The position numbers and the translations under genes were made by a program. Of a stretch of 64,000 nucleotides of DNA, positions 44,685 through 55,602 are shown piece after piece; position 1 is the first letter of the stretch; each line of letters opens with the position of its first letter. The notes beneath the pieces were generated by a model. That model searched no databases. It saw only the letters and a program-made list of their open reading frames with translations, and was not told where the DNA came from. Source of the stretch: Pyrenula massariospora (taxonomy: Eukaryota > Ascomycota > Eurotiomycetes > Pyrenulales > Pyrenulaceae); NCBI GenBank assembly GCA_021030905.1, contig JAGFMI010000011.1, positions 62,001-126,000 on the forward strand, read 5' to 3'.

Positions 44685-45638
44685 ATTTGCAAGATTAGAC
44701 GACAATAATTATTCACAGTCTTCGTCGCATAGAATCATCGTTGCGAAGAAATCCAACTAGTCAGAGTCATCACGGATATTAAGGGGTAAATGATGTGGGT
44801 CTACTTTTCTAAATTTAGTTTCCCAATGGGTACCTAAATGCGGAGGAGGCGAGAACACCACAACTTACCTTCCGTTAGCCTCCTTCGGGTTTAATCTATC
44901 TAGTATAATCTAGATAGGATCATTAGTATCTGCGGGTTGTAAAAGCTACAAAACCTCTTCCTAGATCAGCTGAATGACCTTAAGGACACCGGTTCCGCCA
45001 AGTTTTTTGCAATACGGCAAAGAACGCTCTAAGATGACGACACAAATGGTTCCATAGAATCCCGGTGTAAAGCATATTCGTAGAACTATCTTGACGTGAT
45101 TTGAATTAAAGGTGACTAGCAACAGGCTTACTCCGAGAGGATGAAGACATGTCTATCAACATTTGGCATTTGCATGTACCGCTCTGATCATAGTTCTTCG
45201 TCATTGCCACTCTATACGATGCAGCACGAATCAATCTAGACATGAAGGAGCCCATCAGACATCCTGGCTGGACTATTTACTTGCACTTTCCCACACAGCT
45301 TCTCCTTTTACTGTCGCCATTCTAGTCTGCTTGCAGAGTTAGCTTTGCGCATTCCCAATCTGTGGGAATAAATGGTGTAGCCGCGTCAGCACGACAATAG
45401 CCGGCGCTCGCCTCTTCGTCCGTGCCATTCCAGAAACCCTCGATATTTCCAGGGCAAAAAAATTTTCTTTCCTCATCTTAATGCTAGATGCATTGAAGGA
45501 TAGCTATGGTCGGAACCATTTACTTCGCCATTGGTTCCGTATTGTTAGAATACGCTCGAAGCAAGTGAGTCATTCGTTGTGCGAGACGGGCTTTCATCCT
45601 CTTATAGTCAACACTGATAAGGCAGGAATGCCGGTATA
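44685..45638. promoter_or_regulatory. Upstream region of the Zn2Cys6 gene with a small palindrome
   Basis: About 0.95 kb with no gene. It includes the perfect 8-bp inverted repeat CTATCTAG-TATAAT-CTAGATAG at 44896-44917, which could be a binding site or chance. Confidence 0.35.
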
Positions 45639-46487
45639 TCAAGAGCCTTGTCCGACCGAATTTTGGGCAGCTCTTGCCATAAACCAAAATCGATAGGGAC
45701 GCTTTGTGTCCAAAACCAAGATTTCGTTCACCCTCCTTTTGTCCCATTCGTCCAAATTAACATCCAAATAATCGAAAGCCTTGAAACCACCTACTGTCTC
45801 GTACAATCTTTTCGCCGTCGGAGTGGTAGTGACTAGAGTAGGCAGCCCTAGCAGGTCTACACGCTCACAGCCATAACGCACCAAGGCGGCACCGGCTCCA
45901 CAACGTTGGTAACAGGGAAGAACAAAGACAGACCGTAATGATATGAAAGCTGCTGCTTCTGATGATTGATAATTTTTCAGACTCCGTCGGTTCCAATTCG
46001 CGTAAACTTGTCTCTGACGTTGGCGGACGAAGGTACCGAGGCCGGGTTCGAAGTCGATAAATTTCCTTTTGCTGTCTTCGCCGAGGTAATCTTTTTTCGC
46101 ACGAATTTGCGGCTGTGACGGGATGCCCGTTCGTTCTGCAGTTTCACGGAGCCAACTCGCCCATCCCAGAATATCTCCACTTGATTCATGATCGTTCGAG
46201 CCTTTCAACATCGCTTTGACAATGTGCCAGTCACCACCATCTCGATCTCCTTCTTTCGTCACCTCTGCTTCGTTACAGTCATTCATTGCTGCCGTATCGT
46301 GTTGAGTTCCTAACTGATCTCTGAGCATTTGTTCCACTTTTCCTCGAAACTCTTCTTTCGTGGCAAACTTCACGGCAGCTGACTGATCATCTTCCAAAGC
46401 ATCGACGTGAATCCGCGCTAGCTGCTCGATATCATCCACCGAGATCACAGGAGCGATTGTAAATTCGATCTTCCGACTTTGAGCCAT
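45639..46487 (-). CDS. GNAT-family N-acetyltransferase
   Basis: A single-exon ORF of 282 residues. I chose the ATG at 46487 (MAQSRKIEFTIAPV) because the longer frame opens with GTG. The N-terminal helix-strand region (DDIEQLARIHVDALEDD) is typical of fungal GNAT proteins. The acetyl-CoA-binding motif A is FVLPCYQRCGAGAALVRYGC (about 200-220; family consensus R/Q-x-x-G-x-G/A), followed by PTLVTTTPTAKRLYETVGGF, the usual motif B. The insertion between them (about 80-180) is charged and may be a lid. The acceptor substrate is unknown; candidates are small amines, amino acids or xenobiotics. Stop TGA. Confidence 0.85.
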   Translation of the reverse strand: MAQSRKIEFTIAPVISVDDIEQLARIHVDALEDDQSAAVKFATKEEFRGKVEQMLRDQLGTQHDTAAMNDCNEAEVTKEGDRDGGDWHIVKAMLKGSNDHESSGDILGWASWLRETAERTGIPSQPQIRAKKDYLGEDSKRKFIDFEPGLGTFVRQRQRQVYANWNRRSLKNYQSSEAAAFISLRSVFVLPCYQRCGAGAALVRYGCERVDLLGLPTLVTTTPTAKRLYETVGGFKAFDYLDVNLDEWDKRRVNEILVLDTKRPYRFWFMARAAQNSVGQGS

Positions 46488-47210
46488 CTTGTCTCCGGCA
46501 GAATCACGTCTCGCATACAAAGTCCGCACATGAAGATTTTGGAAAGGATCTTGTTCGTTTTGGATAAGCAGTAAATCCTGACGTAGGTCACGAAAAGATT
46601 ATTTTCATTTCAAAAGCCTCAGAGTTTCTCACTTCTTTAGTCACCAGAGCATGCAGCTCTTACAAAGCCACCTGCCTGGGTAGGCTGGTGGGCGTCAAAT
46701 CAACGAAGATCTATCAGCAAATGCCAAAGATTCCGGCGAATCTTTGTTTGGCAACCAGATCGGGTAAAGCGTCATCTGAGCATTGACCCTCGTAGCATCT
46801 GCCTGTTCAACACAGTCACTACGTCTGCCTAGAATACTTGAAGCCCCAACGAAATCAGATCGGTGAGGATTCGTTTTTCGTGGCGTTGACTTCCCCGCCT
46901 TGTTCACCTCTTTGTTAAGATCATGGCTGCCGATTGTGGTGCTAGGAGTACGCTAGTTTTTCTTCCTCTAGACACTGGTACGGTCGCCCGTGCCTCCCGG
47001 ATCCAACATATAAATACGTTGTGTTTTCTCACATTTTGACATTTTTTTACCTCTCAACATTCAGGCAAAGGATTGGCAAATACCACTGTCTTCATAGTGG
47101 CCACCGCAGCCAATGAGAGCCAACTTATCTACCGAGTGAAAAATCTGACACACGTGGAAATTCTTATCTCTAAATCGACCTCTCTTCAATACAAGAGGCC
47201 TCGTTTAGAA
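46488..47210. other. Divergent upstream region, no gene seen
   Basis: About 0.7 kb between the divergent starts of the GNAT gene and the methyltransferase gene. The + strand is open for 46 codons before the methyltransferase ATG, but only from a TTG, so that extension is not counted. Confidence 0.5.
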
Positions 47211-48065
47211 ATGACGAAGACGTTTGATCCAGATACTGCCAACGTCGCGGCATATTACGATTCACGTGCAGCTACGTACGATGATTCGTTCCACCCCCAA
47301 CAAGCAGCAGACTACCTCGAGCACATCTCACCACGTGGAGGGGAGAAGTGGTTAGACTTGGCCTGTGGCACTGGGCTCGTCACAAACCTTGCGGCAAAAG
47401 CCGTTGGACCCGAAGGCGAGGTCATCGGCGTCGACGTCTCGACCGGAATGCTGGCCCGCGCGCGGGAAAAGTCGGCCGCTATGGGGACCACCGTTCTGCC
47501 CCGTACGAAATATGTCCAGGGAGACGTGACGCACCTCTCATGCTTCGCAGTAGATGGAGTTCTTCCTGGAAAGTTTGACATTGTCACCTGCTGCTCTGCG
47601 CTGCCGATGCCAAAGAATATTGACCACACACTGCGACACTGGGTGGGTTTCCTGAAACCGGGTGGACGGTTGATCGCAGACGTGCCGAGCACGAGGGCAT
47701 TGCTCAACACGGGGATCTTTGCAAAAATTGCACCGCTTTGCGGTCTGCGTGATGAGATTCCAGACGATCGGGGCTGGATCAAGTCGTTGGACTCGCTCAG
47801 AGAAAAGTTCCAGCTCGCCGGGTTGGAGTGCGAGCAGGTTTTCGTCAGTCGTGAGTATGGGTCGAGGATCTACAAGAAAGATGAGATGGACGATTGGTTT
47901 CAAAAGACGGTTAGCGTTCCTTTGTACTCGGAGTTTAGAACCGAGGAAAGAATAGAGACTGCGAGAAGGGAATGGTTACGAGAGCTACGATCGCTCGCAG
48001 ATGAGAATGGGGATGTTCATGAAGCAATGGAGTTTTTCGTAGCGATCGGACGCAAGCCCTTCTAA
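47211..48065 (+). CDS. Class I SAM-dependent methyltransferase (UbiE-like)
   Basis: A single-exon protein of 284 residues from the ATG at 47211 (MTKTFDPDTANVAAYYDSRA). The Rossmann-fold motifs are in order: motif I EKWLDLACGTGLVTNL (about 45-60), motif II GEVIGVDVSTGMLARAREK, then YVQGDVTHL and FDIVTCCSALPMP, and motif IV LKPGGRLIADVP. This is the UbiE/COQ5-type layout seen in quinone and many secondary-metabolite methyltransferases. The substrate cannot be told. The divergent GNAT and the second methyltransferase about 1 kb away fit a set of tailoring enzymes. Stop TAA. Confidence 0.85.
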   Translation: MTKTFDPDTANVAAYYDSRAATYDDSFHPQQAADYLEHISPRGGEKWLDLACGTGLVTNLAAKAVGPEGEVIGVDVSTGMLARAREKSAAMGTTVLPRTKYVQGDVTHLSCFAVDGVLPGKFDIVTCCSALPMPKNIDHTLRHWVGFLKPGGRLIADVPSTRALLNTGIFAKIAPLCGLRDEIPDDRGWIKSLDSLREKFQLAGLECEQVFVSREYGSRIYKKDEMDDWFQKTVSVPLYSEFRTEERIETARREWLRELRSLADENGDVHEAMEFFVAIGRKPF

Positions 48066-49042
48066 GCTTCTGCTGCTGCCGCGTTGGAGAGGGCGTTCTG
48101 GATCAGAGTGTTTTAAGTAGGAAATATGGCGATGCAAACATTCATTTTTCTTCACCGTGGTCAGCAAGAACCGCAAGTCTCGCTTGAAACAGCCCTCCCC
48201 GTGACTTCCAAAGGTCAAAAAAAGGCATAAATGCAAGAGCGACACCCCTAAAACGTAAAGAAGCCATGGGAATGAAAGGCGTAGGCTAGATGCACTACAA
48301 TGGGACCAAAGGTATGCCCAGATGAACCCATTTATATTTGTGAGTTGATGAATTCTCTCTTTGAGCATATCGTCAGTACGGGCGACACTCTTGTGCGAAG
48401 ACAAGTCCATTGATACGAAACTCTCAGAAGTCGTTATAGCTCTCAGCGCAAGCTTAGGATTTCCATTTGGTGAGTACTTTAGGCTACGGTGCGCACATTC
48501 GAGTAACATCTGAAACCACTCAAGGACAGTCACACAGTACTTGTGGATTTTATGAAAGAGTACATCTAATCAACGACAAAAATGCCACCTTTGTATCTAC
48601 AATTTATTTCCAGATACCAGGCTTCAAGAGAGAAAGCAAGGCTGTTTGTTGCAACCTTAATAGTCTGCCAAGCATACACGTGGATGGCGAGGCAAAATGG
48701 GTTTCAAAAGATAGGGTCAATTACCACCGTATGCGGGTTTAAGATGCCACCGCTGAAACATGTAGCGTTGAGGTTATGCGGTATATTCTCACCTAACCAC
48801 TGCTTTGATATCACAAGTCACCATGACTCCTACCTATCAAATGCAAGCTTTTTTATGTGATGTTGTTGATTTCATGATATCTCTCAGTATGACATCAAGA
48901 GGCGCCACTGCTGCAGGCAAGGCGGGGTCATCGGCAAAGCATATGTAAGTGAGCAATGTTGCTATAAGAATTTTTGCCATCAGGGTTTGCACCGTCCTCA
49001 ATAATTTTTTAATGAGCCTTGTAAGCCCTAGCTATCTTTGCA
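48066..49042. other. Intergenic, no gene seen
   Basis: About 1 kb between the two methyltransferase genes with only short frames; one minus-strand frame (48533-47985) overlaps the first methyltransferase and is not supported. Confidence 0.5.
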
Positions 49043-50248
49043 ATGAGCAGAATGAAAGTTTCAAAGCCCGATGAGAATGAAGAGGACGGCTACGTCTTGC
49101 AACGTAATCATTTCGCAACATCAAGGTGTGTAAGATTGACAGAGTGCAAGGAAGCGCTTTTGAATTAATTGGTCCACAGACTTAACTTTCAATACTACCT
49201 CTGGCAAGACGTCCTTCATTTTCACCTCCATCCCAACATTCCCGAGCTCGCCCCTGATGCCTGGGTTGCAGATATCGCGACTGGATCTGGGTTAGTCCGA
49301 CTGTTCAGACTAGTGGTGGTTGAAGCCCATAAAAAGATATGCCTCTAATACTTTCCCAAAAGAATCTGGCTCCTAGATTTAAGCGAAAAAGTCCCTTCAA
49401 CAACTCAGCTCGAAGGCTTCGATATTAGCCTCTCTCAGAGCCCTCCAACCTCCTGGCTCCCTTCAAATGTCAAATTACACCAATACAATGTTTTTGAAGA
49501 CCTACCAACTAAGATTTCCGGACGCTTCGATGTTGTTCATGTCCGACTCGTTGCACTGTTGATCAGAAAAAACGACCCTGACATTATCATTCGTAATCTT
49601 ACAAAGATGTTAAGTGAGTTTCGCAAGATAGAGCGCAGCTCAGACAATGATATGAGAGCAGCTAACCGAACAAGAACCAGGGGGTTACCTTCAATGGGAA
49701 GAGTATTATACCGAGCGCTCGACTATACGACATGCGCAGGAGGGTCTAGAGACACCAGCACTGGAGGGATTGAGAAGGATTTTGAGGGATCCAACTAAGG
49801 ATATGCATGGCGAGTATGTCACATTGGAGCCTTCGTATTATTGCATATTAAGAAGCAATTGCTGGCAATAGATACCTCGTGGGCCCGCGCGACTGGCTCG
49901 CCGAACTCCCTGGAAAGCTTCAAGACAATGGTTTTGTCAAGACTGAAGTCTTCTCCTACCGGGAAAGAAAATGCATGGCAAGCTTCTGGTCTGAAATGTT
50001 AGTCTTATACCCCTAGCTTCCCCTTTTCATATGCCCAAGCTCCCCCGAACAGAGCATTTTTACATGCAGAGTACAGGTTCATTCTTAGTCTTGATGAGTT
50101 TGCAGACCAGCTTGCAGCTCGTGGGAAAGATTCGGCGATGGAGACTAAGATTAGGAAGATGGCAAGTGATGCCGGCGAAGAGGTGAGGAATGGAGGGGCG
50201 ATCGAGTATGACAAGAAAGTAGTGCTGGCAAAAAGAGCTTCAGCGTGA
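49043..50248 (+). CDS. LaeA/UMTA-type SAM methyltransferase
   Basis: A multi-exon gene. Splicing restores RNHFATSR|LNFQYYLWQD, ADIATGSG|IWLLDLSE, NLTKMLK|PGGYLQWEE and DMHGE|YLVGPRDWL. These are motif I (ATGSG), the FDISLSQ segment, GRFDVVHVRLVALLI and the LKPGGYLQW block of the fungal LaeA/UMTA-like family (Methyltransf_23). Introns are short and GT-AG except the last (about 50000-50060). There no standard donor keeps the frame into YRFILSLDEFADQLAARGK, so that junction is uncertain and may show damage. The gene ends at TGA 50246. Family members modify secondary metabolites or act as global regulators; substrate unknown. Confidence 0.75.
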
Positions 50249-51429
50249 ACCATGTATCGCAAAGGATGTAGCTGTCCATAGCTGTCTCGAACCGGCACTT
50301 CAAGGCATGACGAAGTGAAACAGGAATCTACCATATATGCAGACAATTTGAAATCACTCAAATACTCCACTTAACTTGTCTGACCTTTGTTGAATCAAAG
50401 CTGCCAAACCATTTTATAACCAAAACTTTCCGTGTCTTCACGTGAAACCAGAGAATTGAAGCGCTGAAACCATAGCGATATAACCGTCGCGCTCATATAC
50501 GATTTCACGATTGCCAGAATAAGACTTGGAAGCTATCGTTGAAAACGAAGGCTTGTTAGAGTATTGAGCGATGGAGGAGTGTAGAGAGCCAAAGCGCCGT
50601 ATCAGGCTATTCTCAAATTTAGATTCATATCCTTTGGGATTATATGCATAAAATTTTGCTTCCTCAAAGCTTTGGAAGTTTAAATCCATGTGGCCGATCC
50701 GGCCGCTGGAGCGACGGCTCAATGTAGCGTCTGATTTCAATCGCGTAGGTACTTAAGGGAAATGTGAGTAACAGTTCAATTGTTCTCAGATCATAAGATG
50801 TTCTGCGCTGCTATGGTACTGCAACCCGAGGCTGGGGCACAGAAATCATGGCGGCCCCCTCTCAAGCCACTGAGGCCGATAATTAGCCGGTAGGGGTCCC
50901 CGATTTCTGTCCCCCAGCCTCGACCTCCAAGTGATATGGGACGAGAAGTGCCATGATTTTTCACACCAAGCCCCGCGTGTCTACATGTCAGCTGAATCAA
51001 ACCACAGCGTATCAGAAATTTTTCCGCATTTTCAAAGTGAACGAATGCAAGTCGCGACTCCTTTCTTTTGGTCTTTCCTTTGCAGTCTTTTTCTCAGCCT
51101 CTTCAAAAGTGGAATTGTGAAATAATTCTCCATGGCGCAGCTGCTCGTATCATGCTACGTTGGCATAGTAAAGCCGTACCGTATCTGAATCGCCGCCTAC
51201 CCTGTTTCGACTATTGCCGATGCTAGCTATGCCCACTATGCATACAGATGTTGCTAGATTTACGGCTTTCCATGCTTATCATCGGGCTTATACGGCACTT
51301 GTTGTTGAGAGCACATTTACAAGTCTCCACTTATGAAGGATCGCTCTTTTTCTTTAACTACAACATTAACCTATGACCTCAAACCTCTACTTGATTTCGG
51401 AATTACTGTGTTAAGTACCAGGTCTCAAA
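50249..51429. other. Intergenic with a foldback element
   Basis: About 1.2 kb. No confident gene; a minus-strand frame at 50438-50692 (start MDLNFQSFEEAKFYAY) is short and unsupported. The inverted repeat at 50827-50922 is listed separately. Confidence 0.4.
50827..50922. repeat. 21-bp imperfect inverted repeat with a 54-bp loop
   Basis: CGAGGCTGGGGCACAGAAATC (positions 50827-50847, first 20 bases CGAGGCTGGGGCACAGAAAT) is matched by its reverse complement at 50902-50922 with a single mismatch. The loop is 54 bp and G/C-rich. A third related piece, the reverse complement of AAATCATGGC, lies near 50954. It could be a MITE remnant, a small structured RNA or a terminator-like hairpin. Confidence 0.75.
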
Positions 51430-52873
51430 ATGTTATACAGATTTTTCCTTGTTTCCCTCTTAACATTTTGTGGCTCTGGACGATTGTATTATTGGGTTGA
51501 TCTACCATGCCATGAGGGATACGGTAGAAATCTCCTTGGAGCAATTTCAGACGCTCGCAATATGGCACTCCGAGCTCATAGAAGATTATATCCTAGGATC
51601 AATCTTCCAAGGCTACCAGACAAATACACCGCTAGTGTTTTTAAAAGAATTTTCAAGACAGATGTTTTCGATCAAGATGCCGTACAACAAGTCGACGGTA
51701 CTGTTTTCGCTCATGGTGATCCTCGCCTACTCGCTAACGATGACGATAAGACTTATTAAAAGCTTTCGCAACCATGAGATACGCTCAAAACTCTATGTTC
51801 GAACTGGCTAATTACAGGTACTATTGCGATAATGATCCACAAGACCCGAGTCCACAGAGCGCCACAAGATGGAAACTTAAAGCAGATCCACAAGATCCAC
51901 CTTTATTTTACACGCCTCAAAGGCAGCGAACTACACGCTACAAATACGACGTGAGGCCTTATCAAGAATGGGAAGATAAGGCTAATGAGGTACGCTCGTA
52001 TCCAGGCCCCAAGGAGCATTATTGTAATACTTTGTGAGTAGTTGTCGATGGGTCCGAGTATGGGCTGTCTCCAGGACAGGGTACAAGCACAGACGTACCT
52101 TCCAGGGCCTGGGCAAGATGTCCTTCCTGACTTCCGTACGGAGAACCCTTATACCAAGGATTGGGGGCGACCATGGGGAACCGAGCAACCCTATACCAGG
52201 GCCACAACCACTGTTAGTCCTAACCATCTCCCTCTGTACATAAAAGCTGTGTTATCTCCAATAAATATTAATCCTATGATTATTGCAGGTCTGCGATCGT
52301 CAGCTACAAGGGCAGCTTCACACCCAGTGGGCGCTGCACGGAGACATAGATCTTTTTAAATTCATGTTGATGCCGGAGGGAAGCATAGATTATTTAGGCA
52401 TAAACGCCTTTCAGTCTATGACCTCATTCGTCATTGTCTCCGAAGTTCGTCCCCTTGCCACCCGCACGCATTTTCCGCAACTCAACCACTAACCAAGATC
52501 CCGTGCCTAGTTCACCCGTTACCCCCCTTGGAGAAGTAAGTCCCCGGCACTCGCCAAACACCCAAAATCCTTCCCTTACCACCCATACACCATCTTATCC
52601 ATCAACTCATCCTCCCCAACAACAGAGACCGACGTCCCCTTTCCCAACACCAAGGATCCCGAAAGACGCCAGAGCTGGCGAAACATCCAACGAGCCCCAA
52701 GCCCGTCAGAGGCCCTCCGGAATGCCAAGAGCTACGCCTATTTCGCCCTGCTCATGCAACTCTACGATCGAAATTGGCAGCTAGCTACAGATCCTCACGA
52801 CGCAGAGGCGGGCGTAATGCGATACGTACCGCCCGAGATGGTGGACCATGGACCCGTAGAGCCAGGTGGTTGA
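51430..52873 (+). pseudogene. Secreted M35/Lys-endopeptidase-like gene, damaged
   Basis: The ATG at 51430 encodes a signal peptide (MLYRFFLVSLLTFCGSG) and then YYWVDLPCHEGYGRNLLGAI and ASVFKRIFKTDVFDQDAVQQ, which resemble fungal secreted proteins related to M35/lysine-specific metalloendopeptidases. The frame ends at TAA near 51760, but the next frame continues the pattern at once (FATMRYAQNSMFELANYRYY, then CDNDPQDP). A later segment (RNAKSYAYFALLMQLYDRNW, near 52720-52780, ending at TGA 52871) resembles the family C-terminus. I found no HExxH zinc motif. The middle cannot be spliced convincingly, so this is a remnant, a non-catalytic relative, or a gene with assembly errors. Confidence 0.45.
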
Positions 52874-53369
52874 AGATGATGGCGGTTCGTAAATGAGACC
52901 ACGCTATTTCCAAAATGAGTCCCTTTTATTGCCCGTTTTGGGTAGATCTACGGACTGGACTCGACATTTTAATCGTCATCATGAAAAGTGAAAAGTAGAA
53001 AGACTGCACGATATTCAGATTCGCAGTGTACGCTGGCAAAAATCCATGACTACGTCACCATCAACCTAGATTTTACGGCTTCTGCCTCTGGTATCAACGA
53101 GACTTTCAACGTGATAGCCCCCGACCTCTTTGGTCGACAAACCATCGCGGCGTACATCGATTGAGGAGAAAGCTAAGCACTTTAATTACCTAATTTCAAG
53201 AGAATAGTGCCTGCGGACAAAAGACTAAGAGATTGAGAGCTAATAAGAAGTATTGAGTATCCTTTGAATCTTGCCCTCTCTGGGCAATGTCAGGATTGTA
53301 CTCTCGATATCCAGGGCCAATTGATATGTGAATATCAGAGACGCACTGTAGCCTCGCCGTTTTCTTAAA
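52874..53369. other. Convergent 3' region, no gene seen
   Basis: About 0.5 kb. The minus-strand frame of the oxidoreductase stays open for about 57 codons after its TAG into this region; otherwise nothing is seen. Confidence 0.45.
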
Positions 53370-54905
53370 CTACCCTGCTTTGAATTTCCTTGAAGATTTG
53401 CCATTTGACTTCTGAAGCAGATAATCCCCACCAGTAACTGCCGTGTAGACTCCATACAACCCCCTCAATGGCCAAATACTCCAGAAAATCGCTAACAGCC
53501 ACGCCGTCCACGACGCATGTATCGCCGTCTCTTCGGCATCGACATCGACTTTGACCTTGTCATACACGCTTGGCAGGTACGACGCCGAATACTTTTCGCG
53601 GAGGGCATCGTACGACTTGCGATCATAGTTCGCCCAGAACTCCTCCTCGGTATAGTACGCATGCGCATAGAGCCACTTTTTGCCGCCAAGCTGATGCACT
53701 TTCTGCTCTAGCGCGCGGTTCTGCTGGACGGTCTCGCGGCGGTTGAATGATACGGGGCCCCATACGCCGAAGTTGAGCAGGTCGGGAGCGTTCGAGTTGC
53801 CAAATTCGGCATGTAGGCCATAGTGAGACTCCGGAGAGTCCCGGCGCAGCCGGAGCGGACAGAGCCATAACGGATACAGTTTCAGATGCGAGTCGATCCA
53901 TGAAATGAAGTCGCTAGCCTTATCATAGGGCACGCCGACGTCTTGTACCATGTAATAGTCGGATAAACCGCTCTTGTGCATTGCTCTGTACATAACGCTC
54001 GTGTGCATGAAAGGGTTTAGAATGAATCGGGTAATTCGATTGAATGGGGTGATGAAGTATTTGAATGCATACCGGGCGGTCCAAAAACCTCCTCTGTCGT
54101 AACGAAAAATATAGTCGGCTAACGGAACAAATTCAGTGATTGTTCCAGGGCTCCGATGCATCCGTTTTCGGATTCTTTCCACATGGACGTAGAACCATGG
54201 ATCCCAACTGCGTGTAAAATGGCGAGGCAGGACTCCATCGGGAAGCTCGTTCACGAGGTGACCAGTACAAATGATGATTGAATTTGAGGTGAATGCGATT
54301 CCATCAACATAGTCATTAGTATCTTTTGCGATCTCTGCTTGCAATGTATCCACTGCCTCCGACATACTCAATACGTGGTTATACGTGAGCTGGACATATT
54401 TCTGGGCATCTCTAAGCTGGACTTCCAGGAGAGTGACGATTCCAAGTGTGCCAAAGGCCGATGCTACGCCCCAAAAAAGATCTGGCCTTCCCTTTTTTGA
54501 TGCTTGCGTAATTTCGCCAGTGGGTAATATAATTTCGACCCAATTGATTGTTGCGTCAAAAACTCCATAACGGAAGGAGCTGCTCTCGCCAGATGTTCCA
54601 CAGAATGCTCCCCCTACAGTGATACCTCGGAACTCCAGAACGACCAAAGGGACTAAACCATCTTTGATTGTGCTCTCGAGAAGCACATCCATCGAGACAT
54701 TCGGTTCCACGACTGCGGTTTTGGTGTGCTTATTAACATGGAGGACACGATCAAGCCTGCTCGTATCCACGGTGTTGTCCCGCCGTCGCTGTGAGCGACG
54801 TGTGCTGTTTGTAGTACCATGGTAAATGTGGAATGGTATTTTTTCTTCATACAATTGCTGCGTCTGTGCGGCTACAGATGCTACAGCGACTTGGTGAGCA
54901 TCCAT
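53370..54905 (-). CDS. DHCR24-like FAD-dependent oxidoreductase
   Basis: A single-exon, 511-residue ORF with an ATG start. The N-terminal half is a PCMH-type FAD-binding domain: FHIYHGTTNSTR, VLHVNKHTKTAVVEPNVSMD, LEFRGITVGGAFCGTSGESS, RYGVFDATINWVEIILPTGE and FGTLGIVTLLEV. The C-terminal half (YMVQDVGVPYDKASDFISWI, HLKLYPLWLCPLRL, LNFGVWGP, LGGKKWLYAHAYYTEEEFW) matches the delta(24)-sterol reductase/DIMINUTO family. In animals and plants that enzyme reduces the sterol side chain. Filamentous fungi carry several paralogues of unproven function, so sterol chemistry is likely but not certain. A hydrophobic segment near 470 (SWTAWLLAIFWSIWPL) could anchor it in the ER. Confidence 0.85.
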   Translation of the reverse strand: MDAHQVAVASVAAQTQQLYEEKIPFHIYHGTTNSTRRSQRRRDNTVDTSRLDRVLHVNKHTKTAVVEPNVSMDVLLESTIKDGLVPLVVLEFRGITVGGAFCGTSGESSSFRYGVFDATINWVEIILPTGEITQASKKGRPDLFWGVASAFGTLGIVTLLEVQLRDAQKYVQLTYNHVLSMSEAVDTLQAEIAKDTNDYVDGIAFTSNSIIICTGHLVNELPDGVLPRHFTRSWDPWFYVHVERIRKRMHRSPGTITEFVPLADYIFRYDRGGFWTARYAFKYFITPFNRITRFILNPFMHTSVMYRAMHKSGLSDYYMVQDVGVPYDKASDFISWIDSHLKLYPLWLCPLRLRRDSPESHYGLHAEFGNSNAPDLLNFGVWGPVSFNRRETVQQNRALEQKVHQLGGKKWLYAHAYYTEEEFWANYDRKSYDALREKYSASYLPSVYDKVKVDVDAEETAIHASWTAWLLAIFWSIWPLRGLYGVYTAVTGGDYLLQKSNGKSSRKFKAG

Positions 54906-55602
54906 GGTTTGATTCGCTTAGTGCGGTAAATATGTGTGAAGTGGAGTAACAAGGCGAAGACCGCACTGAACGTGGGCAACACCTGAGACGCAGAGAAACC
55001 CTGTATATGAAGTCGCCTTAAGAAAAATTAAGGCCGATCTATCCGTTCTGGGAGCTTCTCGCTTTAACAAGCAGTACTCCGCTGTTGCTTAATGCACTTT
55101 AAGATTTGGTTAAATGGGTTTGGCGCGATACTCCGACGCCTCGCGGAAAGTTAGCCCAATTTTAGGAGCCACCACGGCGAAATTAACGGTTCGGAAAATT
55201 CTGCTGAGGATGCAAGACGGATGTTGAGCTGATCAGAGAGCCGGTCCATGTATATCTCGAATCTGGGCGAATTTTTTCAAGGGTGTAGGATCTGGGTCCC
55301 AAAAAGCCAATCAATTAACGCCTCTAAGCGCCAAGGCTTGCGGCACAGTGCTCGGCTCAGACAAAGCTTAAGCGAGGCGAATCGTTGGGCATGACAATGT
55401 TCCACAACATCAACTGAAACTTGGTTCTCGACCCGTTGGTAAGTTTTCAGCAATTGACCTCAGAATTTTCGGCACTATGGGCGTTTTTAGTTCTTTCTCA
55501 CCCCTATACTATGTAGATCAATGTGCCGCACCGGTCACCTCCCAGCCAGCCCCGCCAGCCTTGTCAGTATCGTGGGAATATGTAGTGTCATGGCCATGAA
55601 AG
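54906..55602. other. Divergent upstream region, no gene seen
   Basis: About 0.7 kb between the divergent starts of the oxidoreductase and the integral membrane protein. No coding signal. Confidence 0.5.

Noticed and set aside
47073-47210. 46-codon N-terminal extension of the methyltransferase
   Set aside because: No ATG in the extension; the ATG at 47211 starts the family-typical sequence.
50438-50740. 100-codon minus-strand ORF
   Set aside because: Starts with TTG; from its first ATG only 83 residues remain, with no family signature.
51833-51905. Short direct repeat encoding DPQDP twice
   Set aside because: Only two short copies inside coding-like sequence; not a meaningful repeat element.
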